DNA of 13,423 nucleotides from an uncultured Bacteroidales bacterium (GTDB lineage: Bacteria; Bacteroidota; Bacteroidia; Bacteroidales; WCHB1-69): contig CALAVA010000320.1 of the NCBI GenBank assembly GCA_937892025.1, positions 1 through 13,423 of the forward strand, read 5' to 3'. Position 1 is the stretch's first letter. Each line of letters starts with the position of its first letter. A model generated the notes under the pieces. That model did not search any database and was not told the origin of the DNA. It was given only the letters and a program-made list of their open reading frames with translations. The translations under genes and the position numbers were made by a program. Positions 1 through 7,805 of the stretch are shown one piece after another.

Positions 1-36
1 AAGAAAATACAGGATAGTATAAAAAAATAAAACAAA

Positions 37-921
37 ATGCAAATTATTAGCGGAAAAGATACAGCAAATTCCATCAAAGCGGAAATTGCCGCAGAAGTAG
101 AACAATTACGTTCAGATAGAGGGAGAGCACCTCATTTGGCTGCTATTTTGGTAGGAAATGACCCCGCAAGTGAAACTTATGTCGCCAATAAAGAAAAATC
201 TTGTGCAGAAGTCGGCTTCCTTTCCTCTGTATATCGTTTGCCTGAAAATGTTACAGAAGATGATTTAATAAAAACAATTGATTTTATTAATCATGATGAC
301 GAAATAGATGGTTTGATTGTGCAACTGCCATTGCCCAAACATATCAATGTGGATAAGGTAGTCGGAACTATCAATCCATTAAAAGATGTTGATGGCTTTC
401 ATCCTGTTAATATCGGAAAAATGGTATTGGGACAAGACTCTTATATTCCAGCAACACCAATGGGGATCTTGTTGTTGTTAGAACGAGCCAAAATAGAAAC
501 TTTAGGGAAACATTGTGTTGTCGTTGGTAGAAGCAATATCGTGGGAACACCTGCAAGTATTCTCTTATCCAGAAATACAAACAATGCTAATTGTACCGTT
601 ACTTTATGCCATAGCAAAACAAAGAATTTGAAAGAAATATGCCGTCAAGCTGATATTTTAATTGTGGCAATAGGACAATGTGAAATGATTACAGAGGATT
701 ATATAAAGGAAGGAGCCGTAGTTGTTGATGTCGGTATCCACAGAGTAAAAGACGAAACCAAAAAATCAGGTTTCTCTTTAAAGGGAGATGTTAAACACGA
801 TGATAAAGTGCTAAAAAAAGTGTCTGCTATTACACCAGTGCCGGGTGGAGTCGGTCCAATGACAATAATTGGATTGTTAATCAATACATTAAAGTCTTTT
901 AAGAAAGAATTTTATCAATAA
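37..921 (+). CDS. folD: Bifunctional methylene-THF dehydrogenase / methenyl-THF cyclohydrolase FolD
   Basis: Cytosolic one-carbon enzyme that interconverts 5,10-methylene-THF, 5,10-methenyl-THF and 10-formyl-THF using NADP(+). The 294-residue length is normal for the family. The N-terminal catalytic domain has the signature around residues 44-60 with Tyr48 and the catalytic Lys52 (SETYVANK), then DGLIVQLPLP at 91-100 and the folate-site segment KDVDGFHPVN at 116-125. The Rossmann cofactor loop is GRSNIVGTP (164-172), and the C-terminal signature PVPGGVGPMT is at 268-277. The chosen ATG follows an A-rich leader and matches the usual family N-terminus (MQIISGK). It is first of four codirectional genes and is separated from the next by 49 bases with a weak hairpin, so cotranscription is possible but unproven. 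It supplies the methylene-THF used by the thyA product encoded further along on the other strand. Function is close to certain. Confidence 0.98.
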   Translation: MQIISGKDTANSIKAEIAAEVEQLRSDRGRAPHLAAILVGNDPASETYVANKEKSCAEVGFLSSVYRLPENVTEDDLIKTIDFINHDDEIDGLIVQLPLPKHINVDKVVGTINPLKDVDGFHPVNIGKMVLGQDSYIPATPMGILLLLERAKIETLGKHCVVVGRSNIVGTPASILLSRNTNNANCTVTLCHSKTKNLKEICRQADILIVAIGQCEMITEDYIKEGAVVVDVGIHRVKDETKKSGFSLKGDVKHDDKVLKKVSAITPVPGGVGPMTIIGLLINTLKSFKKEFYQ

Positions 922-923
922 AG

Positions 924-955
924 ATGATTAGTAAAATAATCATTGTCTGTTTTTA
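924..955 (+). terminator. Weak terminator-like hairpin after folD
   Basis: Arms ATGATTA (924-930) and TAATCAT (937-943) enclose a 6-base loop and are followed within a few bases by a run of five T (950-954). The stem is only 7 bp and almost all A/T, so it may attenuate rather than stop transcription into the DUF4301 gene. Confidence 0.3.
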
Positions 956-970
956 TATAAAAATGCTATC

Positions 971-2494
971 ATGTTTACAAATCAAGATTTTATCGCCATT
1001 GAACAACATGGTATTCACCAAGAGGCCTTGCAGCGACAAGTATCTGTAGTTTCGCAACCTCAACAAGTGGAGTTGTTGCGACCCGTAACTAAAAATGATG
1101 GTCTGCTTGTACTTACCAAAGAAGAAATTGTGGAGAAAGAAAAAAAATATTCTCAACAAATTGATTCTAAATGTGTTGTAAAATTTGTTCCTGCTTCAGG
1201 AGCAGCAAGCCGTATGTTTAAAGATTTGTTTAATTTTTTGAACAACAATGATTTGTCTGATTCTGTAAAAGAGGTTATTGAAAATTTAACTCAATTTGCC
1301 TTTTTTGAAAAATTAGCAGAAATTATGAAGGCTAATCATTTGGACATTTTTCAATTGATTGAAAATAAACAATATCAAACTATTTTTTCATTTTTGTTAG
1401 AATCAAAGGGTTTGAATTATGCCTCTTTGCCCAAAGCATTGTTGGCATTTCATCGTTATAATGAGCAAATACGAACTGCTTTTGATGAACATTTGATAGA
1501 GGCAGCTGCCTATGCCTGCGGAAAAGACAATGTTGCCCATCTTCATTTTACTATTTCTCCTGAACATGCTACTCTGTTTCAACAATATATCAAAGAAAAA
1601 CAAGCTTTTTATGAGTCTTTGTTACAAGTGAAATTTGAGATTTCATTCTCCTTTCAAGATAGTTCTACAGATACAATTGCTTTTGATTTTGAGAACCAGC
1701 CGTTTAGGACAGATGATGGACATTTGGTGGTCCGACCAGGAGGACATGGTAGTTTGATAAAAAATTTGAATACGCTCAATGCAGATATTGCTTTTATCAA
1801 AAATATTGATAATGTAACTCTTGATGAATTAAAGACAGATACAATAACTTATAAAAAAGTATTAGCATCTTTACTTCTTGATTATCAGCAACAAACATTT
1901 GATGTTTTATCTCATTTGCGAGATGGATTGCATTTGGAAGAAACAATTACAAAAGCAGAACTTTTGTTGCAGCGTATGTTTGTAAAACTAAGTCCGTCTT
2001 ATCCAAATTTTTCTTTGGAAGAAAAAAAACATTATCTCTTTCAACTTTTGGACAGACCCATACGTATTTGCGGAGTGGTAAAACAAACTGGCGAACCCGG
2101 TGGAGGTCCTTTTTGGGTAACAAACAAAGATGGTGTACATTCCTTGCAGATTGTAGAAAGTTCTGAAATGAATTTGAACAAAATTCAACAACAAAAAATC
2201 TTTGAACAATCTCGTTTCTTTAATCCTGTAGATATTGTCTGTTCATTAAAACATTTTGATGGAACTTGTTTTGATTTTGAAAAATACATTGATTATAGTC
2301 GTTTTTTTGTTTCAACCAAAAGTCTTAATGGAAAAAATTTAAAAGCCATAGAAAATCCCGGATTGTGGAACGGAGCCATGTCCGATTGGCTAACCATCTT
2401 TGTGCTTGTCCCTTTAACTACATTTGCTCCCGTTAAGACCATTAACGATTTGCTTCATAAAGAACACCTTAAACGAAATAATGTATTCGCATAA
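971..2494 (+). CDS. DUF4301 family protein, probable UDP-sugar pyrophosphorylase-like nucleotidyltransferase
   Basis: A 507-residue cytosolic protein with no signal peptide or membrane segment, matching the Bacteroidota family DUF4301 in length and motifs. Seen in the sequence: VPASGAASRMFK at 73-84, LHFTISPEH at 191-199, RPGGHGSLIKNLN at 255-267, FIKNIDN at 275-281, a glycine-rich stretch QTGEPGGGPFW at 372-382, and ENPGLWNGAMSDW at 461-473. The order of a Gly/Ala-rich nucleotide loop ending in Arg, a (P)GGHG loop and a hydrophobic stretch ending in NIDN is the layout of the UDPGP/UAP pyrophosphorylases, where the loops bind UTP and the Asp binds metal. I therefore infer transfer of a nucleotidyl group to a sugar-1-phosphate or similar acceptor; the substrate is unknown. 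The stop codon overlaps the next gene by 14 bases. Family assignment is firm; the enzymatic role is inference. Confidence 0.85.
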   Translation: MFTNQDFIAIEQHGIHQEALQRQVSVVSQPQQVELLRPVTKNDGLLVLTKEEIVEKEKKYSQQIDSKCVVKFVPASGAASRMFKDLFNFLNNNDLSDSVKEVIENLTQFAFFEKLAEIMKANHLDIFQLIENKQYQTIFSFLLESKGLNYASLPKALLAFHRYNEQIRTAFDEHLIEAAAYACGKDNVAHLHFTISPEHATLFQQYIKEKQAFYESLLQVKFEISFSFQDSSTDTIAFDFENQPFRTDDGHLVVRPGGHGSLIKNLNTLNADIAFIKNIDNVTLDELKTDTITYKKVLASLLLDYQQQTFDVLSHLRDGLHLEETITKAELLLQRMFVKLSPSYPNFSLEEKKHYLFQLLDRPIRICGVVKQTGEPGGGPFWVTNKDGVHSLQIVESSEMNLNKIQQQKIFEQSRFFNPVDIVCSLKHFDGTCFDFEKYIDYSRFFVSTKSLNGKNLKAIENPGLWNGAMSDWLTIFVLVPLTTFAPVKTINDLLHKEHLKRNNVFA

Positions 2495-3377
2495 AATATT
2501 TAAACCTATAACTATAGCAGACAAAGAAATAATAGAACAATTTGTTCTTCGTAGTCCATATCAGATTTGTAATTTTAGTTTTGCCAATTTAATTATTTGG
2601 AATTCAATATTTACACCACAATATGCTATTATTGATAATTGTTTGGTGATTAAATCACATATAGAAAAAACTTATTATAATTTTCCAATCGGAAATGGAG
2701 ATAAAAAAGCCATAATAGCATATTTAATGTCTGAACAGCAACAAAAAAATAGCCCCTTTTTGATGACAAATATCACCGAAAGCATGAAGGCAGATTTAGA
2801 AACTTGGTTTCCAAATACTTTTAGATTCTTTTCAAATAGAGATTTTTCCGATTATCTCTATTTGCGAAAAGATTTGGTGGATTTGGCAGGAAAAAAATAT
2901 CAACCGAAACGTAATCATATTCATCAATTTGAACATTTGTATCATTATGTTTACAAAACTATTGAAGATGAAGACATTGCAGAATGTTTAACCATGCATG
3001 CTCACTGGATAGAAAATGTTTCGGAGGAAGAAAACAATTTTTCTTTACAACAAGAAACTGCTGCTGTGCATATCGCTTTTAAATATTTTCATGAGTTAAA
3101 CATGAAAGGTGGTTTGTTAAAGATTGATAATGATATTGTTGCCTTTACTTTGGGCTGTCCTATCAACGAAGATACCTTTGATGTCAATATAGAAAAGGCG
3201 AAAAAAAATGTGCATGGTGCTTATACCATGATAAATAAATTGTTTGTTGAACATGAATTAACCGATTATACTTATATCAATCGGGAGGACGACCTGGGAG
3301 AATCTGGGTTAAGACAAGCAAAATTATCCTATCACCCTTATGCTTTATTGGAAAAATATACTGCAGAAAAAATATGA
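2481..3377 (+). CDS. DUF2156 domain protein (GNAT-like, related to the phosphatidylglycerol lysyltransferase C-terminal domain)
   Basis: A 298-residue soluble protein. I placed the start at the ATG at 2481, giving MYSHKIFKPI, because this matches family N-termini and gives a 14-base overlap with the DUF4301 gene; a longer reading from 2424 would lie largely inside that gene. DUF2156 proteins consist of two tandem GNAT-like folds, as in the catalytic half of MprF, which transfers an aminoacyl group from tRNA to lipid. Visible landmarks are DYLYLRKDLVDLAGKKY (124-140) followed by a basic QPKRNHIHQF (141-150), and near the C-terminus INREDDLGESGLRQ (266-279) with KLSYHP (281-286). There is no membrane domain, so it is the stand-alone form common in Bacteroidota, whose acceptor is not known. 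It ends in an ATGA overlap with the following acetyltransferase gene, suggesting translational coupling and a linked job. Confidence 0.85.
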   Translation: MYSHKIFKPITIADKEIIEQFVLRSPYQICNFSFANLIIWNSIFTPQYAIIDNCLVIKSHIEKTYYNFPIGNGDKKAIIAYLMSEQQQKNSPFLMTNITESMKADLETWFPNTFRFFSNRDFSDYLYLRKDLVDLAGKKYQPKRNHIHQFEHLYHYVYKTIEDEDIAECLTMHAHWIENVSEEENNFSLQQETAAVHIAFKYFHELNMKGGLLKIDNDIVAFTLGCPINEDTFDVNIEKAKKNVHGAYTMINKLFVEHELTDYTYINREDDLGESGLRQAKLSYHPYALLEKYTAEKI

Positions 3378-4378
3378 TAAGATTTGCTGAAAACGCTGAT
3401 ATAGAGCAATTAAAAAAACTTTGGAATATTGCCTTCCCTGAAGATGGAGATGATTTTATCAATTTTTATTTTTCCATCAAAAATCATCATAAACAGACTT
3501 TAGTTCAAGAATGTGAAGGAAAAATCGTTGCTATGCTTGAAATGATTCCTTATAAAATGACTTATTTTGATGAACTTATTGATGTGTATTATTTTTCTGG
3601 ACTCAATACATTGCCTGATTTTCAAGGACAAGGACTGATGAAACAATTGATAGAAAAGTCTTTTCAAATTGCTTTTAAGCAAAAATGTGATTGTATCGCA
3701 CTTATTCCTCAACAACAGTCTATTGTAAATTTCTATAAACAATTTGACTTTGAACAAATATTTGAATATCAAGAAAATAATATACATATTGAACAAAAGT
3801 CTTTTCCATTGGAAAAAGTGGTGGAGAATAATATTGTTGAAGCCTATCATTTTTTTTATCAACAGACTTTGAATAGAAAATTTTGCATACAAAAAACAAT
3901 GGATGATTTTCGGGTGATTGTACAAGATTGTTATTTGTTAAATGGAACTCCTTTTTTGTTGAGAAAAAATGGAAATATTGTCGCTATGGCCTTTTGTTTT
4001 TGCGAAACGGAAGGCTTGAAAATTAAGGATATATTATATGTATCAATGGATTACAAACAACAACTCTTGTCGGCTATTGCTTGTTTTTATCAAAAAAATA
4101 CCTTAAAAATAATAGAACCTCATAATAATCAATCTGAAAACCAGTCGTTTGCCTGTGGAATGTTAAGATTAATAACAATTAGTAAACTTATTCAAATTTT
4201 TCAAAAAAATAATCCTACATTATTATCTTTTTCTTTTCAAGACAATTTTATTGCTGAAAACAACCGATATTTTGGAACAAAACAAGAGAAAATGTTATCA
4301 TTAAATCATAAGGAATTATGCAATTATTTGTTTGGAAATCAAAAAGAAAAACCTTTTATGAATTTAATGTTAGATTAG
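3374..4378 (+). CDS. GNAT family N-acetyltransferase, Eis-like architecture
   Basis: A 334-residue cytosolic protein. Residues 1-130 are a GNAT acyl-CoA-binding domain: N-terminal MIRFAENADIEQLKKLW, then motif A at 76-97, with the pyrophosphate-binding loop QGQGLM (84-89) after a beta strand ending GLNTLPDF, and the usual NFYKQFDF segment at 119-126. Residues about 150-245 could form a second, degenerate GNAT fold. Residues about 262-325 begin GMLRLITISKLI and resemble the SCP2-like C-terminal domain of Eis-type acetyltransferases. The substrate cannot be read from sequence. The start codon overlaps the preceding stop as ATGA, and the stop codon overlaps the stop of the opposite-strand gene. 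GNAT identity is firm; the Eis-like arrangement is likely. Confidence 0.85.
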   Translation: MIRFAENADIEQLKKLWNIAFPEDGDDFINFYFSIKNHHKQTLVQECEGKIVAMLEMIPYKMTYFDELIDVYYFSGLNTLPDFQGQGLMKQLIEKSFQIAFKQKCDCIALIPQQQSIVNFYKQFDFEQIFEYQENNIHIEQKSFPLEKVVENNIVEAYHFFYQQTLNRKFCIQKTMDDFRVIVQDCYLLNGTPFLLRKNGNIVAMAFCFCETEGLKIKDILYVSMDYKQQLLSAIACFYQKNTLKIIEPHNNQSENQSFACGMLRLITISKLIQIFQKNNPTLLSFSFQDNFIAENNRYFGTKQEKMLSLNHKELCNYLFGNQKEKPFMNLMLD

Positions 4379-5859
4379 TCATAAATCATTTTTGATATAA
4401 AAAAGACCGATTTAAAGGCATTCCTTTTTCCGTTCCCTTTTTTGAACAAACGTTGATAGCCAGAGTAGAAAAAATAGTTATCGTACCAATAATCAATGGA
4501 AGAAGATAGATTTTTACTTAATATTTCATTTGTGGAGGTCAAATCCATATTTTCTGCTTGCATAGGTTGTTTTATTCTATTTTGTTGATAAATAATAGAA
4601 TATGTTTTTGCATCATAAGCAAAATAAACCAACAAATTATCTTCTTCATCAAGGAAAGCATTTAATATATTTTGTTCGTTATTTAGCATTAGACCATTAA
4701 AATTTAACCCATTACAAGTTTTTAGGGAGCCATTCATATCCAAATAAAAAATGGCGGCATGGGCATAGCGGTAACCGACAAAACGCAAGGTAGGCATACT
4801 GCTACCATAGAATGTGTTCATGGCTTGCAATTCTTGTTCATATTCCGGAGTAAAAAATTCTGAAATGACCACCATGGCTGTATCATTGGCAAAAGCCGTA
4901 AAATGGTGGCTATACAAAGAAGAAATTGTAGATTTTTTTTGAGAAGAAAACATTTTTTCCATTTGCAAATAATCTATAAAATTTGCTTGTTGGGCTTGCT
5001 GATTGATTATGGGTAACACAAACAATCCATCGGCACTTGTTGAGGAAAATAAGGTCTTTTCACGAGAAAAAAACGTGCCTACAACAAGTATTCTATTATG
5101 GTTGTTGAATGATTTGAAATCAAATTGGCAAATCTTATATTTGTCTGGTAATGAAAATTTTATTTCGTTATTTTTGTTGCCCAAAGAGTCTATATCCATC
5201 AAAAGACAAGAACTTTTATTGTCTTGAAAAACAATACAGCCAACTTTAAGCGTTTGTCTAAGCGTATCAATGTAGGCTGTTTGCATGATAGTTTGAATAT
5301 CGTCTGCAAATAGAGGAGAGTATGTGTTTGAGTCGCAATCAAATATATACATCTTCTTTGTGCTTTTGTTTATTTGAGTTTCAAACAAAATTTGATGATT
5401 GTAGCAGGCAATGTTTGTTAGTGGGGTATTGTTGGTAATATTGAGAGCAAAGATTTTTATTTTCTTGTCTGCAATATTGTAAAGAAGAAAAAAAGTGTTA
5501 AACTCATTGTTTGTGGATTGTTTGTTTTGCCAAGCAGCACAAAAATAGTTGTTGTCAAAAAAAGTTTGTTGCAATATTAGATTATAGCCCAACTCAATTT
5601 TTTTTGTTATTTTTGTGCGTAAAAGCGTGTCATAGTGGGTGATTGTCCATGATTTTGCGTCATTGTTATCGGTCAAAAGTAACAATCCTTCTTTTTTTAA
5701 TGATTTGACATAAACAAAATCATTGGCGGAAGATAAGGGAATATCTATTCGTAATGGTGGATTTCCTTGTGCAAAAACAACAATAAAAGACAATATCAGC
5801 ATGGCCGATATTGTTATTTTACGAAAAAAGATTTTATTATTTTTCAGTTTGTTGAGCAT
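4375..5859 (-). CDS. Exported protein of unknown function, predicted beta-rich (beta-propeller-like)
   Basis: I do not recognise a named family. The 494-residue product begins with a basic stretch (MLNKLKNNKIFFRK) and a hydrophobic core at about 15-30 ending VVFAQG, a plausible Sec signal peptide cleaved near Ala30. There is no lipobox cysteine, so it is probably periplasmic or surface-exposed. The body is a series of short beta-strand-like segments separated by Asn/Asp/Lys-rich turns, for example 47-90, 95-140, 150-180 and 195-237, consistent with blades of a propeller. The C-terminus (455-494) has an aromatic cluster DYWYDNYFFYSGYQR followed by a basic turn and VFFISK. The ATG at 5859 is preferred over Met20 because only it supplies the basic n-region. 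It overlaps the DUF4837 gene by 23 bases and is likely cotranscribed with it. Confidence 0.75.
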   Translation of the reverse strand: MLNKLKNNKIFFRKITISAMLILSFIVVFAQGNPPLRIDIPLSSANDFVYVKSLKKEGLLLLTDNNDAKSWTITHYDTLLRTKITKKIELGYNLILQQTFFDNNYFCAAWQNKQSTNNEFNTFFLLYNIADKKIKIFALNITNNTPLTNIACYNHQILFETQINKSTKKMYIFDCDSNTYSPLFADDIQTIMQTAYIDTLRQTLKVGCIVFQDNKSSCLLMDIDSLGNKNNEIKFSLPDKYKICQFDFKSFNNHNRILVVGTFFSREKTLFSSTSADGLFVLPIINQQAQQANFIDYLQMEKMFSSQKKSTISSLYSHHFTAFANDTAMVVISEFFTPEYEQELQAMNTFYGSSMPTLRFVGYRYAHAAIFYLDMNGSLKTCNGLNFNGLMLNNEQNILNAFLDEEDNLLVYFAYDAKTYSIIYQQNRIKQPMQAENMDLTSTNEILSKNLSSSIDYWYDNYFFYSGYQRLFKKGNGKRNAFKSVFFISKMIYD

Positions 5860-6853
5860 TCACCAATTTTATTGCATTTAATAGGGCTTCCAATTGACGA
5901 AGCAAATCCCGTTTTTTATCATTGGGAGCATAAAGAAAGGCATCTACGGTGATTATTCTGTTTTTTACAGAGTCTAACATAGTGTAAGAAATAAAAGGAC
6001 CACCCATAAAATCGCCTTCAGTTTTCCAAATACCTTCGGTTTGAACAGCAAAGGCTATGCTTTTGTCTGTTTGTAAAATGGAAGTTTTGGTAGGCAATCG
6101 CCGTTCAACGGCAACATAAGAACTATCTGCACTGCCAAATACGTATTGTTTGGTTTTTTTGTCACGTAAATTGATTATATATTCATTTGAAAATTGAGCA
6201 GTATCTGTATATGTTTCAGAAAATATCATCAGATTTTGTCCCCAATCTTTGGTCTCTTTCCGGAGCCAAGCAAAGTCTTCATGCTGAACTGCAAAGAAAA
6301 AGCCTTCGGGAGTAATAATATCTAATTTGTAGTTTTGTTTGATGATTGTATTTAATCTAAAATCTTGTCGGCTTCTTTGGGCTTTTTCAAAACGCTGCAA
6401 TTCTATTTTCAAAAAATCATTTATAATTGCTTGAGCATTAGTGGATAATTGTCCTATCGCCTCTTGAGTAGATTTTGCAACGATACGAATAACCAATTGA
6501 GGTTCTGCCCAAAGATTGTATTTTACTGTTGTTTTGGCGGAATTGACAGCAGAATCTATAGCAATTTGAAGAATATTCCGTTGTCTTTTGTAAGAACCCG
6601 TAAAATTTTGTTCTGTAACATGCAACAAATCAAACATGGGTTCAGGTTGAGGAAGCTGTAACAAAGGTTGAGATAATATTGCCCTTAAACTATCACCTAA
6701 TTCTGATTGCCAAATAACATCTGTGCTTATCACAACAATTTCCCCAGAACGACCAGAAGATGAAACCAATGCATTCCCTTGGGAATTGGTGCGATTGCAG
6801 GCAACAAAAGTTGATAAAAACAAACAGATGACAAAAATATTTATTTTTTTCAT
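5837..6853 (-). CDS. DUF4837 family lipoprotein
   Basis: A 338-residue predicted lipoprotein. The N-terminus MKKINIFVICLFLSTFVAC is a short lipoprotein signal ending at lipobox Cys19, so the mature protein should be anchored in the inner or outer membrane facing the periplasm or surface. Family landmarks are SSGRSGEIVVI at 32-42, an acidic/aromatic middle (GFFFAVQHEDFAWLRKE, 184-200), and the conserved GIWKTEGDFMGGPF at 274-287 followed by VDAFLYAPNDKKR at 303-315. DUF4837 is a Bacteroidota family without an established biochemical role. A GGAG lies two bases before the ATG, close for a Shine-Dalgarno. The gene follows a terminator-like hairpin after the stress protein gene, and its 3' end overlaps the start of the next exported protein by 23 bases, suggesting the two act or are at least made together. 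Confidence 0.88.
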   Translation of the reverse strand: MKKINIFVICLFLSTFVACNRTNSQGNALVSSSGRSGEIVVISTDVIWQSELGDSLRAILSQPLLQLPQPEPMFDLLHVTEQNFTGSYKRQRNILQIAIDSAVNSAKTTVKYNLWAEPQLVIRIVAKSTQEAIGQLSTNAQAIINDFLKIELQRFEKAQRSRQDFRLNTIIKQNYKLDIITPEGFFFAVQHEDFAWLRKETKDWGQNLMIFSETYTDTAQFSNEYIINLRDKKTKQYVFGSADSSYVAVERRLPTKTSILQTDKSIAFAVQTEGIWKTEGDFMGGPFISYTMLDSVKNRIITVDAFLYAPNDKKRDLLRQLEALLNAIKLVNAQQTEK

Positions 6854-6865
6854 TTCTCCGAAATA

Positions 6866-6906
6866 TATTAAAAGAAACCCAAAAATGAAATTTCGGGTTT
6901 CTTATT
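6866..6906 (-). terminator. Hairpin terminator between usp and the DUF4837 gene
   Basis: Arms AAGAAACCC (6872-6880) and GGGTTTCTT (6895-6903) form a 9-bp stem with a 14-base loop. On the minus strand the stem runs into TTTT and then an A/T-rich tract, fitting termination of the thyA-usp transcript. On the plus strand it is also followed by a T run, so it could act in both directions. A following promoter for the DUF4837 gene is not obvious in the remaining short gap. Confidence 0.6.
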
Positions 6907-6917
6907 TTTTTGTTTAA

Positions 6918-7775
6918 TTATCGTTTGGGATAAATACTAGAATCTATAGGTATGGTAAGTATTGGAATTGGAGATCTATTGACTAATTTTTCACTGAATT
7001 GAGTCAATATAAAGAGATTTTCTCCCGCAGATTCTACCTCTTTCATTACAACAATTAGATTGATATTTCTCTCTTTGGCAATTTGTATAACGCTACCTAC
7101 TTTGTTGGAAGTATCTACATCAATCACTTCAAATCTAACATTGTTTTCATTTAAATACAATGATGCTTTTTGTATGTAAGCATCAATGATTCTTTTTATT
7201 TCAGGATAATTGCCAGAATGAAAACCCATTAAATGAATTTTTGCTTGGAATGCTTTGGCTAATGTTGTGGCAACTTTTAACTTTTGCAAAGTTTCCAAAG
7301 AATCATCTATGGGCAATAAAATATCAGTCAAATCTCTGCTGATATTAATTCCTTCACGAATGGTTAAAACTGGGTTTGAGGATCCGCTGACGGTTTTAAA
7401 GGCAGAACTACCCATAAAAAATTCTTCAAAACCGGTGCAACCATGTGTACCCAAAACGGTAATTGCGTTGCCTTGTGTTCTCGCCTCTGTGTTGATTTCA
7501 CGAGAGGGTTTTCCCATTCTAATCTTGTATTGGACTTTTGTGTCTTTGGGGAGATATTTCTTGCACCCCTCAACAAGTTCCGTCAATTTCTTTTCTGCAA
7601 AAGTGATAATATCAGATTTGTCTTTTGCGGAGGCTTCAATGACTAATTTTTCATCAGGGGAAATCACAAATAACAAGGTTAAAGAAGCCTTTAAGTTCAC
7701 TGCTAACGATACGGCATGTTTCATCGCATTTAATGAACAAGGCGAAAAATCAATTCCTACAATGACATTTTTCAT
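6918..7775 (-). CDS. Universal stress protein, two tandem Usp domains
   Basis: A 285-residue cytosolic protein made of two UspA-type domains. Domain 1 (about 1-141) starts MKNVIVGIDFSPCS, with the first acidic residue of the nucleotide site at Asp9, and has a perfect ATP-binding motif of the form G-x2-G-x9-G-S: Gly109, Gly112, Gly122, Ser123. Domain 2 (about 148-277) restarts with DILLPIDDS and ends PIPILTIP, but where the GxxG motif should be it reads VVMKEVESAGEN, so it probably does not bind ATP. Tandem Usp proteins generally act as homodimers or pseudo-dimers in stress survival; the specific partner is unknown. The start ATG lies 30 bases downstream of the thyA stop on the same strand, so it is probably expressed from the thyA promoter. 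Confidence 0.95.
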   Translation of the reverse strand: MKNVIVGIDFSPCSLNAMKHAVSLAVNLKASLTLLFVISPDEKLVIEASAKDKSDIITFAEKKLTELVEGCKKYLPKDTKVQYKIRMGKPSREINTEARTQGNAITVLGTHGCTGFEEFFMGSSAFKTVSGSSNPVLTIREGINISRDLTDILLPIDDSLETLQKLKVATTLAKAFQAKIHLMGFHSGNYPEIKRIIDAYIQKASLYLNENNVRFEVIDVDTSNKVGSVIQIAKERNINLIVVMKEVESAGENLFILTQFSEKLVNRSPIPILTIPIDSSIYPKR

Positions 7776-7805
7776 ATTGCTGATTTTTTAATAGTTAATA
7801 TCAAG

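Noticed and set aside
1..36. Possible C-terminus of an upstream gene (for example a frame ending at the TAA at 28-30, reading KKIQDSIKK).
   Set aside because: All three forward frames close within 30 bases, and too few residues are visible to choose one or identify a protein.
2424..2480. An N-terminal extension of the DUF2156 protein beginning at 2424.
   Set aside because: It lies inside the DUF4301 gene in another frame, adds residues not typical of the family, and the ATG at 2481 gives a normal N-terminus.
3500..3925. Minus strand open frame of 141 codons inside the acetyltransferase gene.
   Set aside because: It is antisense to the conserved GNAT domain, very rich in Ile/Leu/Phe/Lys as expected from A/T-rich reverse reading, and has no family signature.
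7255..7791. Long + strand open frame (178 codons) opposite the universal stress protein gene.
   Set aside because: It is antisense to a clearly homologous gene, shows no recognisable domain, and has the low-complexity composition of a shadow frame.
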